A DNA stretch of 47,187 nucleotides, taken from Thiorhodococcus sp. (GTDB taxonomy: Bacteria; Pseudomonadota; Gammaproteobacteria; Chromatiales; Chromatiaceae). Positions 26,422 to 35,372 of this stretch are shown here, in pieces. The notes beneath the pieces were generated by a model. The model did no database searches. It was not told where the DNA came from and saw only the letters and a list, made by a program, of their open reading frames with translations. Made by a program: the position numbers and the translations under genes. Numbering within the stretch: the stretch's first letter is position 1; the number at the start of each line of letters is the position of its first letter. The stretch spans positions 1 to 47,187 of the forward strand of contig JARIBS010000084.1 in NCBI GenBank assembly GCA_029257385.1, read 5' to 3'.

Positions 26422-27423
26422 ATGCCGATGCCCGCATTGCGCCTCCTCCTTGCCGTGCTGTCGCTGGTTTCTTGGGCCGCCCTGGCCGAACCTGCGGACT
26501 ATCGCGCCGAGTCTGAGCGCTTTATCGCCGAGATGGTCAAGACGCATGACTGCGACCAGGGAGCGCTCGCGACCCTCCTCGCTCAGGCCCGCTATCGTCA
26601 GGAGATCATCGACGCCATCAACCGCCCCTACGAGGCCAAACCCTGGCGGGACTATCGCAAACTTTTCCTGACACCCGAGCGCATCCAGGGCGGACTGGCC
26701 TTCTGGGGCGACAACGCCGAGACGCTGCGTCGCGCCGAGTCACACTACGGCGTGAAGGCTGAGATTATCGTCGCCATCATCGGAATCGAAACGAACTATG
26801 GGGCCAATGTCGGTCGCCACCGGGTGCTCGATGCACTCACCACGCTGGGTTTCGCGTATCCTAAACGCGCCGATTTTTTCCGCTCTGAGCTTGAGCACTT
26901 CTTGCTGTTGACACGCGAGGAGCACATCGACCCGATTGCGGCCGTCGGCTCTTATGCCGGTGCGCTCGGTCAGCCCCAATTCATCTCATCGAGCTATCGG
27001 GCCTACGCGGTGGATTTTGACGGCGACGGACGGCGCGATCTTTGGGGCAGCAATCCAGACGTCATCGCCAGTGTTGCCAACTACTTCGAGCGCCACGGCT
27101 GGCACACCGGCGCGCCGATTGCCTTTCCCGTCGAGGTCACGAGCGCGCTGTCGGCGGAGATTGAAATCGCCCGCAAGCAGCCGCTCGCGCCCAATCTAAC
27201 GCTCGCGGCGCTGCGCCAAGCCGGCGCGCGCTGGCAGCAGAGCGAGGCGTTTGAGTCGACCACTCCAGCGACGCTGATGCTGCTCGATGGTGCTGAAGAC
27301 GAGTACTGGATCGGACTGGAAAACTTCTACGTCTTGACACGCTACAACCACAGCAATCTCTACGCCATGGCGGCCTACCAGTTGAGCGAGGCGCTCAAGG
27401 CAGGCTATGTCAAAGACCTCTGA
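26422..27423 (+). CDS. mltB: Lytic murein transglycosylase B
   Basis: MltB cleaves the MurNAc-GlcNAc bond with formation of 1,6-anhydro-MurNAc. The product of about 333 residues has a signal peptide (PALRLLLAVLSLVSWAALAEP) without a lipobox Cys, so it is probably soluble in the periplasm rather than a lipoprotein. The catalytic Glu123 is in IGIETNYG. The family's EF-hand-like calcium site is visible as DFDGDGRRDLW, and AVGSYAGALGQPQFISSSY is conserved. The start was chosen at ATG 26422; a TTG at 26407 and an ATG at 26428 are also in frame and no ribosome-binding site is strong. It lies within the elongasome cluster, as in many gammaproteobacteria. Confidence 0.96.
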   Translation: MPMPALRLLLAVLSLVSWAALAEPADYRAESERFIAEMVKTHDCDQGALATLLAQARYRQEIIDAINRPYEAKPWRDYRKLFLTPERIQGGLAFWGDNAETLRRAESHYGVKAEIIVAIIGIETNYGANVGRHRVLDALTTLGFAYPKRADFFRSELEHFLLLTREEHIDPIAAVGSYAGALGQPQFISSSYRAYAVDFDGDGRRDLWGSNPDVIASVANYFERHGWHTGAPIAFPVEVTSALSAEIEIARKQPLAPNLTLAALRQAGARWQQSEAFESTTPATLMLLDGAEDEYWIGLENFYVLTRYNHSNLYAMAAYQLSEALKAGYVKDL

Positions 27424-27453
27424 TCCGGTCGGATCTCATTGAAGGCGGAGCCT

Positions 27454-28410
27454 ATGCGCAACCCCCGACCCATCCAGAATGCTTTCGAATCAGGTCTCTT
27501 GGGCCGTCCAGCTTGGGTCATCATCGTCAGCGTGCTACTGGTGTTGACGGGGTGCGCCGGGCGGGGCGAGCGCCTCGCCGACAGCGATGAGATTCCACCC
27601 GAGATCGCCCGCATTCCAGATGCCGTGCCGAAGGTCGAACCGCTGTCGAGATCCGGAAACGCCAGCACCTACGTCGTTTTCGGCAAGCGCTACTACACCA
27701 AAAAGAGCAGTCGCGGGCATGTCGAGCGCGGGCTGGCCTCCTGGTACGGCAAGCCCTTTCATGGGCGCAAGACCAGCTCCGGCGAGGTCTACGACATGCA
27801 TGCCATGACCGCGGCGCACAAGACGCTGCCGCTGCCGACCTATGCGCGGGTCACCAACGTCGAAAACGGCCGCAGCATCGTCGTCAAGATCAACGATCGC
27901 GGACCCTTCCATGGTCCGCGTATCGTCGATCTGTCTTACACTGCGGCCGTCAAACTCGGCGTCGTGAAGCGGGGCACCGCCAAGGTCGAGGTGCGCGCGA
28001 TCGACCCGCGCCGCTCGGGTTCGCAGACTAACGCGTTCCTGGCAAGGCAAGAGACGCCCACCAAGCCGCGCCGCACTGCGCCGCTGAACACGCCCGCACC
28101 GCCCGCACTGGAACAACCGCCAGCCATCCCTCAAACACTGGCGCAAGCGCCACGACCACCCGCGCGGCAGGGACAGACGTTGTATCTTCAGGTCGGCGCA
28201 TTCGGCGATCAGAAAAATGCCCAGCGCCTCCGTGCGCTTCTCGCCAAACAGTTGGCTGACGACCCAGTGCTGATCCTCCAGCCCCCACAGTTTGGCGCGC
28301 GGCTCTATCGAGTCAGAATCGGCCCGCTCTCCGACGCGCGTGAGGCGCAGCGGATCTCGCGCCGGGTCGCTGACCTCGGCGTGGGTATGCCCGAGCAGGT
28401 CTGGAACTGA
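27454..28410 (+). CDS. rlpA: Septal-ring lytic transglycosylase RlpA with SPOR domain
   Basis: RlpA is an outer-membrane lipoprotein that in Pseudomonas cleaves denuded glycan strands. The product of about 318 residues has a lipobox with Cys34 (LVLTGC), a double-psi beta-barrel (about 83-180) with ERGLASWYGKPFHGRKTSSGE, the His of AAHKTLP and the catalytic Asp of VKINDRGPF, a Pro/Ala-rich linker (about 200-240) and a C-terminal SPOR domain (about 242-318, LYLQVGAFGDQKNAQRL) that binds denuded peptidoglycan. ATG 27454 has GGCGGAG just upstream; a TTG at 27439 is less likely. It lies 30 bp after mltB. Confidence 0.96.
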   Translation: MRNPRPIQNAFESGLLGRPAWVIIVSVLLVLTGCAGRGERLADSDEIPPEIARIPDAVPKVEPLSRSGNASTYVVFGKRYYTKKSSRGHVERGLASWYGKPFHGRKTSSGEVYDMHAMTAAHKTLPLPTYARVTNVENGRSIVVKINDRGPFHGPRIVDLSYTAAVKLGVVKRGTAKVEVRAIDPRRSGSQTNAFLARQETPTKPRRTAPLNTPAPPALEQPPAIPQTLAQAPRPPARQGQTLYLQVGAFGDQKNAQRLRALLAKQLADDPVLILQPPQFGARLYRVRIGPLSDAREAQRISRRVADLGVGMPEQVWN

Positions 28411-28488
28411 GACCTGATGCCAAATCCTCTACAGGGAGGTTAGAATGATGGCGTATCGCCCTCGCCACCCAGAATCCCGGATCCCCTC

Positions 28489-29628
28489 ATGAAGTCTGCG
28501 TTGAAGTTTTCGCTGTTGTGGTTGTTTCTGTGCGTCATGCCGCTCGCGTCCCTGGCAGCTCAACCCATCCCAGCCCCGCCGGAGCTGCAAGCGAGGGGTT
28601 TTCTGCTGGTCGATTTTAGCAGCGGCAAAGTTCTGGTGGAAAACAACGCCGATGAACGCATGGAACCCGCCAGCCTGACCAAGATCATGACCGCCTACGC
28701 GGTTTTTCGCGAACTCGCCGAAGGTCATATCCAGTTGACGGACCAGGTGGTGATCAGCGAGAAGGCATGGAAAACCGGCGGATCACGGATGTTCATCGAG
28801 GTCGGCAGTCAGGTCAGCGTTGAGGATCTGCTCAAGGGCATGATCATCCAGTCTGGCAACGACGCCAGCGTCGCTCTCGCCGAGCACGTCGCCGGCAGCG
28901 TGAGTGCATTCGCCAACCTCATGAACGACCATGCCAAACGCCTCGGCATGTCCGACAGCCATTTCACCAACCCCAACGGATTGCCCGATCCGGAGCTCTA
29001 TACCACGGCCCGCGATATGTCGCGGGTCGCCATGGCGCTGATTCGCGAATTTCCCGATTACTATGCCTGGTACAGCGGTCTTGAGTTCACTTACAACGGC
29101 ATCACACAAGCCAACCGCAATCCGCTCCTGAGACGCGACACCACAGCCGATGGCATCAAAACCGGCTACACCAAGGCCGCCGGTTATTGCCTGGTCGGTT
29201 CGGCCAAGCGTGAAGACACACGCCTGATCTCGGTGGTCATGGGTTCGGCCAGCCAGCGTGCACGCGCCGAAGCCAGTCTGGCGCTACTCAACTACGGCTT
29301 CCGGTTCTTCGAAAGCCATCGGCTGTTCGCCTCCGGAGAAACCGTCGAGACCCTGAGGGTCTGGTTTGGCGACCGGGAGAATCTAGCGGTGGGTCCGGGT
29401 GTGGATGTGGTCGCGATCATCCCGCGCGGTTCCTATGACAAGCTCAGCGCCCGGCTGGAAAAGACCTCCGAACTCAAGGCGCCGATCGACAAAGGTGCGC
29501 GCATCGGCGATATCGTCGTGGTGGTCGACGATGAGGAGATCACGCGTGTGCCGCTGGTCGCCCTTGAAGACGTACCCAAGGGTGGTCTCTGGCGTAAGGC
29601 CAAAGACAGTGTGCTGCAATGGTTCTGA
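28489..29628 (+). CDS. dacA: D-alanyl-D-alanine carboxypeptidase (PBP5/6 type)
   Basis: This enzyme removes the terminal D-Ala from peptidoglycan pentapeptides and limits cross-linking. The 379 residues have a signal peptide (about 1-24, cleavage after SLAA), the SxxK motif Ser62-Lys65 (ASLTKIM), the SGN motif at 122-124 and KTG at 224-226 (DGIKTGYT). The C-terminal domain ends with an amphipathic membrane-anchoring helix (KGGLWRKAKDSVLQWF), as in PBP5. It is preceded by a 78-bp gap. In related clusters a D-amino-acid aminotransferase gene (dat) often lies between dacA and ybeD; here there is only a 126-bp spacer. Confidence 0.97.
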   Translation: MKSALKFSLLWLFLCVMPLASLAAQPIPAPPELQARGFLLVDFSSGKVLVENNADERMEPASLTKIMTAYAVFRELAEGHIQLTDQVVISEKAWKTGGSRMFIEVGSQVSVEDLLKGMIIQSGNDASVALAEHVAGSVSAFANLMNDHAKRLGMSDSHFTNPNGLPDPELYTTARDMSRVAMALIREFPDYYAWYSGLEFTYNGITQANRNPLLRRDTTADGIKTGYTKAAGYCLVGSAKREDTRLISVVMGSASQRARAEASLALLNYGFRFFESHRLFASGETVETLRVWFGDRENLAVGPGVDVVAIIPRGSYDKLSARLEKTSELKAPIDKGARIGDIVVVVDDEEITRVPLVALEDVPKGGLWRKAKDSVLQWF

Positions 29629-29754
29629 GGTCACGGAACCTCGGGCGGCACCCGTCTGGACACTCAGCCGGTGGACAACAGCCGTCCCGGAGCACTCTGG
29701 CAGGGCGCGGATACACGCGATCAAACCCACAAGCATCAGCCACGCAACTGCTCC

Positions 29755-30030
29755 ATGTCTGAGTCTGCACCGCGCGAGTCCTTAATCGAGTTTCCCTGCC
29801 AGTTTCCGATCAAGGTCATAGGGCGCGCCGGACAGGGGCTCGAAGGCCTGGTCCTGGAGATCGTCGCTCGTCACGCCTCGGAGATTGATGCAGCCAACCT
29901 TAGCGTGCGTCCCAGCCGGGGCGGAAAATGGATTGCCGTGACAGCCGTCATCGAGGCGCGCAGCCAGTCTCAGCTTGATGCGATCTATCAAGAACTCAGT
30001 GCACATGAGCTGGTGGTCTGGGCATTGTGA
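29755..30030 (+). CDS. ybeD: DUF493 (YbeD) family protein
   Basis: A 91-residue protein of the DUF493/YbeD family, which has an ACT-like alpha/beta fold and is typically encoded between dacA and lipB. The conserved [16 protein letters not shown] start and the [15 protein letters not shown] end are clear. Its biochemical role is unsettled. I chose the ATG at 29755 since the family N-terminus starts there. Its stop overlaps the GTG of lipB (GTGA). Confidence 0.93.
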   Translation: MSESAPRESLIEFPCQFPIKVIGRAGQGLEGLVLEIVARHASEIDAANLSVRPSRGGKWIAVTAVIEARSQSQLDAIYQELSAHELVVWAL

Positions 30031-30686
30031 GCGGCGATCGCGCGTCCATGCTGGTGCGATGGTTGCCCGGTCTCCAGGATTATCGCTCGACCCTGGATGC
30101 GATGCGCGCCTTCACCGACCGGCGCGACACCCAGACGCCGGACGAACTCTGGCTGCTTGAGCATCCGCCCGTCTTCACCCTGGGCCAGGCTGGTCGCCCC
30201 GAGCACCTGCTCGATCCCGGCGATATCGCCGTCATCCAAGTCGATCGCGGCGGCCAGGTGACCTATCACGGCCCAGGCCAGCTCATCGCCTATCTAATGC
30301 TCGACTTGCGCCGAGCCGGGTTCGGCATCAAGCGCTTGGTGAGCGTGCTTGAGCAATCAATCATCGACCTGCTTGCGGCCTATGGGATCACAGCGGCGCA
30401 CCGTACCGATGCGCCTGGAGTCTATGTGGCAGGGGCCAAGATCGCCTCACTGGGGCTGCGTGTGCGCAACGGATGCTGCTACCACGGACTGGCGATCAAC
30501 GTCGCCATGGACCTAGAGCCTTTCAGCCGAATCAATCCCTGTGGCCATGCCGGGCTTGCCATGACCCAGCTCTCGGACCTGATCGAGGGTGTGAGTGTCA
30601 CCGATGTCGCAATTGCCTTGACCGATATCCTCGCCCGCACTTTCGATCTCACGCCATTGAGCCAAACGCGGTTGGATCGACCGTAA
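30027..30686 (+). CDS. lipB: Octanoyl-[acyl-carrier-protein]:protein N-octanoyltransferase LipB
   Basis: LipB moves octanoate from acyl carrier protein to lipoyl domains through an acyl-enzyme intermediate. The 219 residues include [12 protein letters not shown] with His81, Lys138 in [11 protein letters not shown], and the nucleophile Cys172 in [13 protein letters not shown]. The start is a GTG that overlaps the ybeD stop by 3 bp, indicating translational coupling. lipA, which commonly follows lipB, is absent: a convergent symporter gene comes 39 bp later. This is the end of the elongasome cluster. Confidence 0.97.
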   Translation: MSGDRASMLVRWLPGLQDYRSTLDAMRAFTDRRDTQTPDELWLLEHPPVFTLGQAGRPEHLLDPGDIAVIQVDRGGQVTYHGPGQLIAYLMLDLRRAGFGIKRLVSVLEQSIIDLLAAYGITAAHRTDAPGVYVAGAKIASLGLRVRNGCCYHGLAINVAMDLEPFSRINPCGHAGLAMTQLSDLIEGVSVTDVAIALTDILARTFDLTPLSQTRLDRP

Positions 30687-30703
30687 GCGATCAAGCTACA
30701 TTC

Positions 30704-30720
30704 CAGCGACAGTGTCGCTG
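30704..30720. terminator. Hairpin between convergent lipB and symporter genes
   Basis: CAGCGAC and GTCGCTG form a perfect 7-bp stem around AGT in the 39-bp gap between the two convergent stop codons. There is no T-run, but the position suits a bidirectional transcription barrier at the end of the ten-gene cluster. Confidence 0.45.
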
Positions 30721-30725
30721 CTCGC

Positions 30726-32018
<1,293 letters not shown>

Positions 32019-32064
32019 TGGCGGCTACCCTGCGAGCGCGGCTGGATCGCCCGGATCATCGCAT

Positions 32065-32083
32065 GTCAGTTGTAAGTTGTCAC
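32065..32083. repeat. Degenerate GTCAGTT heptamer repeat
   Basis: GTCAGTT (32065-32071), GTAAGTT (32072-32078) and GTCAC (32079-32083) lie head to tail in the symporter/MFS divergent spacer, about 22 bp before the MFS start. They match the unit of the longer array at 39709-39735. Confidence 0.5.
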
Positions 32084-32104
32084 AACCAACGCCATAGGTC
32101 CGCC

Positions 32105-33454
32105 ATGTCAGTCGATCTCTCCGAAACGCGCCGCTTCCAGCGCCTACGCTGGACCATTTTCGCCATCCTCATCCTGGCTTACATGATGGTGTTTTTCCAT
32201 CGCATGGCGCCGGGGGTCGTATCGGCCGATCTGATGGCCAGCTTCCAGACCAGCGGGGCAGCGCTCGGATCGCTGGCGGCGATGTATTACTACATCTACA
32301 CCGCCATGCAGATTCCGGCGGGGGTGCTCGCCGATACACTAGGCTCACGCATCGGCGTCGCGCTCGGGTGTCTGGTCTCCGGATTCGGCTCAATCCTGTT
32401 TGGACTCGCCGAGACGCTTGAAATGGCCTCAGTGGGCCGCTTCCTGGTCGGCCTGGGCGTCTCGGTGGTCTTCATCGGACTCATGCGCTCCAATGCCCAG
32501 TGGTTTAGCGAGCGCAACTACGGCGCGATCAGCGGGCTTACGCTTCTGCTGGGCAATGTCGGCTCGATCCTCGCGGCCGGTCCGCTGGCGCTCCTGCTGC
32601 ACACGGTCTCCTGGCGCAGCGTCTTTGTCGGGATCGGTCTACTCTCGCTCGTCGTGGCGCTACTCACGGCGCTTTTCGTGCGCAGCCGACCGCAGGATGC
32701 GGGCCTGCCCTCGGTGCAAGCGCTGGAGGGCTTAGCGCCGCATCCGCCGCGCGCGCGTCATTGGCTGCTCGATCTGCGCGGTGTGGTGACGACGCCTGCG
32801 GTCTGGCCGAACTTCTTCGTCATGTTTGGAATCACCGGCACGCTGTTCGCCTTCGCCGGGCTTTGGGGCGTCCCGCTGATGCGCGATGTGTTCGGGCTGG
32901 AGCGCGCCGAGGCATCGCTCTACACCACGGCCACGCTCGCCGGGTTCGCGATTGGCTGTCTGGCGATGGGCTGGCTGTCGGATTATCTGGGCCGACGCAA
33001 GCCGGTACTCATCGGTGCCAGTGCACTGTCGGTAGCGCTCTGGCTGGCGTTCATCCTGCTGCCCTGGGGACCGGGCTGGAGCGGCCTAGTGCTCTACGCT
33101 TTGCTCGGACTGGTCGCTGGGGGCTTCGTGGTTGGATACGCTGCGGCCAAGGAGGTCGTCGCGCCGGGCGTGGCGGGAATGGCCATCGCCATAGTCAATA
33201 CTGGGCTTTTTCTCGGCGCGGCCATCATGCAGCCGACCTTTGGCTGGGCGCTGGACCTGACCTGGGATGGCACCGTCGTGGAGGGTGTGCGGCGCTATGC
33301 CATGACAGATTTCCACAATGGACTCTGGCTATCGAGCGCATTTGCGCTGCTCGGACTGATCGGAGCGCTTTTTGTGCGCGAGACGCGCTGTGTCAATCTC
33401 ACGCTCACGCCGGATGCGTTCAGCGCAACCTCGGCGGGGCGTGGGAAGCCATGA
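32105..33454 (+). CDS. Major facilitator superfamily (MFS) permease
   Basis: A 449-residue transporter with twelve transmembrane helices. The loop 2-3 signature appears as VLADTLGSRIGVALG, and a second copy as MGWLSDYLGRRKPVL in the C-terminal half. The N-terminal VFFHRMAPGVVSADLMASF resembles the nitrate/hexuronate/phthalate-like MFS groups, but the substrate cannot be named. I start at ATG 32105 (MSVDLSETRR); the upstream in-frame extension to 32018 crosses the divergent promoter region and is unlikely. It is convergent with the ClC gene. Confidence 0.92.
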   Translation: MSVDLSETRRFQRLRWTIFAILILAYMMVFFHRMAPGVVSADLMASFQTSGAALGSLAAMYYYIYTAMQIPAGVLADTLGSRIGVALGCLVSGFGSILFGLAETLEMASVGRFLVGLGVSVVFIGLMRSNAQWFSERNYGAISGLTLLLGNVGSILAAGPLALLLHTVSWRSVFVGIGLLSLVVALLTALFVRSRPQDAGLPSVQALEGLAPHPPRARHWLLDLRGVVTTPAVWPNFFVMFGITGTLFAFAGLWGVPLMRDVFGLERAEASLYTTATLAGFAIGCLAMGWLSDYLGRRKPVLIGASALSVALWLAFILLPWGPGWSGLVLYALLGLVAGGFVVGYAAAKEVVAPGVAGMAIAIVNTGLFLGAAIMQPTFGWALDLTWDGTVVEGVRRYAMTDFHNGLWLSSAFALLGLIGALFVRETRCVNLTLTPDAFSATSAGRGKP

Positions 33455-33465
33455 TCAGGTGCCAG

Positions 33466-33484
33466 TGGTCAGCGCTGCTGATCA
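33466..33484. terminator. Hairpin between convergent MFS and ClC genes
   Basis: TGGTCAGC pairs with GCTGATCA (8 bp including one G-T pair) around GCT in the 39-bp gap between the stop codons. It is a weak bidirectional terminator candidate without a T-run. Confidence 0.35.
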
Positions 33485-33493
33485 GTGGCGGTT

Positions 33494-35239
33494 TCAGTAA
33501 CGGTAAGCCGACTCGATACGCCCGCGCGTGAGCACACCGTAGATGTGATTGATCCCTGGCGCGAGCGGACGCTGGACATAGAGCGCCTCTGCATTTCGCG
33601 ATCTGAGGATGTCGAGCGCTTCCTTGAGCGTCGCCTGAATATGCACCGGGGCGAGTTCGAGACGCTCTGCGGGCATCCCCAAGAGGTCGATCTCGGCGAC
33701 GTCCGTGGCCTGAGAGAGATAACTGGCGATGGCGATTCCGGGGATGAGGTAGGCTGGTTCGCCCTGCTTGTCGACGATGATCCAATCCGGATTCGCGCTC
33801 ATTAGTGCATCCGCCCGCTCACGGCTCAGGACCGGATCGAGACGGACGAAGTTGGTATTCATCGTTCCGCCGACACTGCTGCGACGCAGCATCCCAATGA
33901 CCGGATTGGCGCGGTAATCCAGCCCATTGGCCCGCAGCACGCTCAAGAACAGCGAATCCTTACCAAAGCCCTGGCGGCTGACCATGGCCGCCAGGATGAT
34001 GGCGAGCATACCCGGCATGATCACACCGGGGCTGTGCGAAAGCTCGACCACTGAGACCATCGCCGCGAGTGGGGCCTGAAGGCTTGCACCCATCATCGCG
34101 CCCATGCCGAGCAGCGCGTAGAAGCCAGCGTGCGTTGCCTCGACTTCGACGAACTGTGACGTCAGAATCCCGACCAGGCTGCCGACGATGGCCCCCATAA
34201 AGAGCGCCGGGCCGATCGTGCCGCCGGGAATGCCAAGCCCCACGCTGGTTGAGGTTGCGATCAGTTTGGCGATCAGTAGCAGTAACAGAAAGCTCCACGG
34301 CAACTGCTCAGAGAGCAAGCTGTGCTGGGTATCGTAGCCCAGCCCCATGACCTCGGGCATCAGTGCGCCGCATGCCCCGGCCGCGATACCGGCCAGACAG
34401 ACCCGCCAGAAAAAACTCAACTTTTTGCCCACACTGGCGATGCTTTGCAGCGCCTGGATATAGGCCGCCGAGACGCCACCCGCAAGCAGCCCCAGGACCA
34501 GGACCGGCAGCAGGTCGGCGAGCGAGGTCATGATGAACGGTGGAATCTGGAAGGTGGGCGAACCGCCAAAGACCGCGACCGACACCGCATTGGCACTGGC
34601 CGCGGCTAGAATGATGGGGATGAAGCTGGCGATGCTATAGTCGAGCGCCAGTACCTCGAGCGCGAAGATCACCCCCGCCAGCGGGGTATTAAACGAGGCC
34701 GCGATCCCCGCCGCCGTCCCGCAGGCAGCCATGGTGCGGATGCTATTGTTGGGCAGCGCCAGACCCTGACCGAGCAGACTGCCGCTGGCGGCCCCGAGAT
34801 AGACATGCGGCCCCTCGCGCCCGACCGAGTGACCGCTGACGATAGCGAGCGCGGCACCGATAAATTGCAGGAAAAAGCCGCGCCAAGTCATATGGCCCTG
34901 GTGATACTCCATGCGCTCCATGACCCGCGCCACGCCCAGCACATAGATGCCCCCGGCAAAGCGCAGAAAAAGCAGCCCGATCAGCACCGCCCCGAGCAGC
35001 GGCAAGAGCAGGCGCTGCACCAACCCGAGCGCCTCGTAGTTCTCGCCATGCATGGGTAGCATGGCATCCTGAGCGCCCTCGACGACGAGGCGAAAGGCGA
35101 CAATGATCACCCCGGCGATCAGTCCAGTGACGAGACCGAGCAGGGCATGCCAGTAGAGCGCATCGGGGTGCGCAAGACGCAGCCGGATCGACTCCATTGA
35201 TGGTCGAGGGTGTCGCGAAAAGAATTTCAAACGTGGCAT
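33494..35239 (-). CDS. ClC-family anion channel/transporter with CBS domain pair
   Basis: A 581-residue protein: ClC membrane domain (about 28-435) and a C-terminal pair of CBS domains (about 455-578) that may bind a nucleotide. The gating Glu142 is conserved in GHSVGREGPHV, as is the GLGIPGGTIGPALFMG segment at 335-350. Three positions differ from the E. coli exchanger. The GSGIP loop that supplies the central Ser is replaced by GGIYVLG at 96-102. The internal proton glutamate (E203) aligns with Val196 in FALEVLALD. The central Tyr445 aligns with Phe431 in GKDSLFLSVL. It may therefore act as a channel or a weakly coupled transporter; this is inference. An internal start at 35197 (MESIRLRL) is possible. 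It is divergent from the carotenoid oxygenase gene. Confidence 0.93.
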   Translation of the reverse strand: MPRLKFFSRHPRPSMESIRLRLAHPDALYWHALLGLVTGLIAGVIIVAFRLVVEGAQDAMLPMHGENYEALGLVQRLLLPLLGAVLIGLLFLRFAGGIYVLGVARVMERMEYHQGHMTWRGFFLQFIGAALAIVSGHSVGREGPHVYLGAASGSLLGQGLALPNNSIRTMAACGTAAGIAASFNTPLAGVIFALEVLALDYSIASFIPIILAAASANAVSVAVFGGSPTFQIPPFIMTSLADLLPVLVLGLLAGGVSAAYIQALQSIASVGKKLSFFWRVCLAGIAAGACGALMPEVMGLGYDTQHSLLSEQLPWSFLLLLLIAKLIATSTSVGLGIPGGTIGPALFMGAIVGSLVGILTSQFVEVEATHAGFYALLGMGAMMGASLQAPLAAMVSVVELSHSPGVIMPGMLAIILAAMVSRQGFGKDSLFLSVLRANGLDYRANPVIGMLRRSSVGGTMNTNFVRLDPVLSRERADALMSANPDWIIVDKQGEPAYLIPGIAIASYLSQATDVAEIDLLGMPAERLELAPVHIQATLKEALDILRSRNAEALYVQRPLAPGINHIYGVLTRGRIESAYRY

Positions 35240-35372
35240 GCCCGCATTCTTGCGTCAGAGATGGCGGATTGACAACTCAACCTTGATCGCCATGCTCGGA
35301 TATCGCGCAGCCACCCATAGAGTACGCATCGCGTACCGTCCCTCCTGACACCTGAAAAAAGGCCAGCACACC

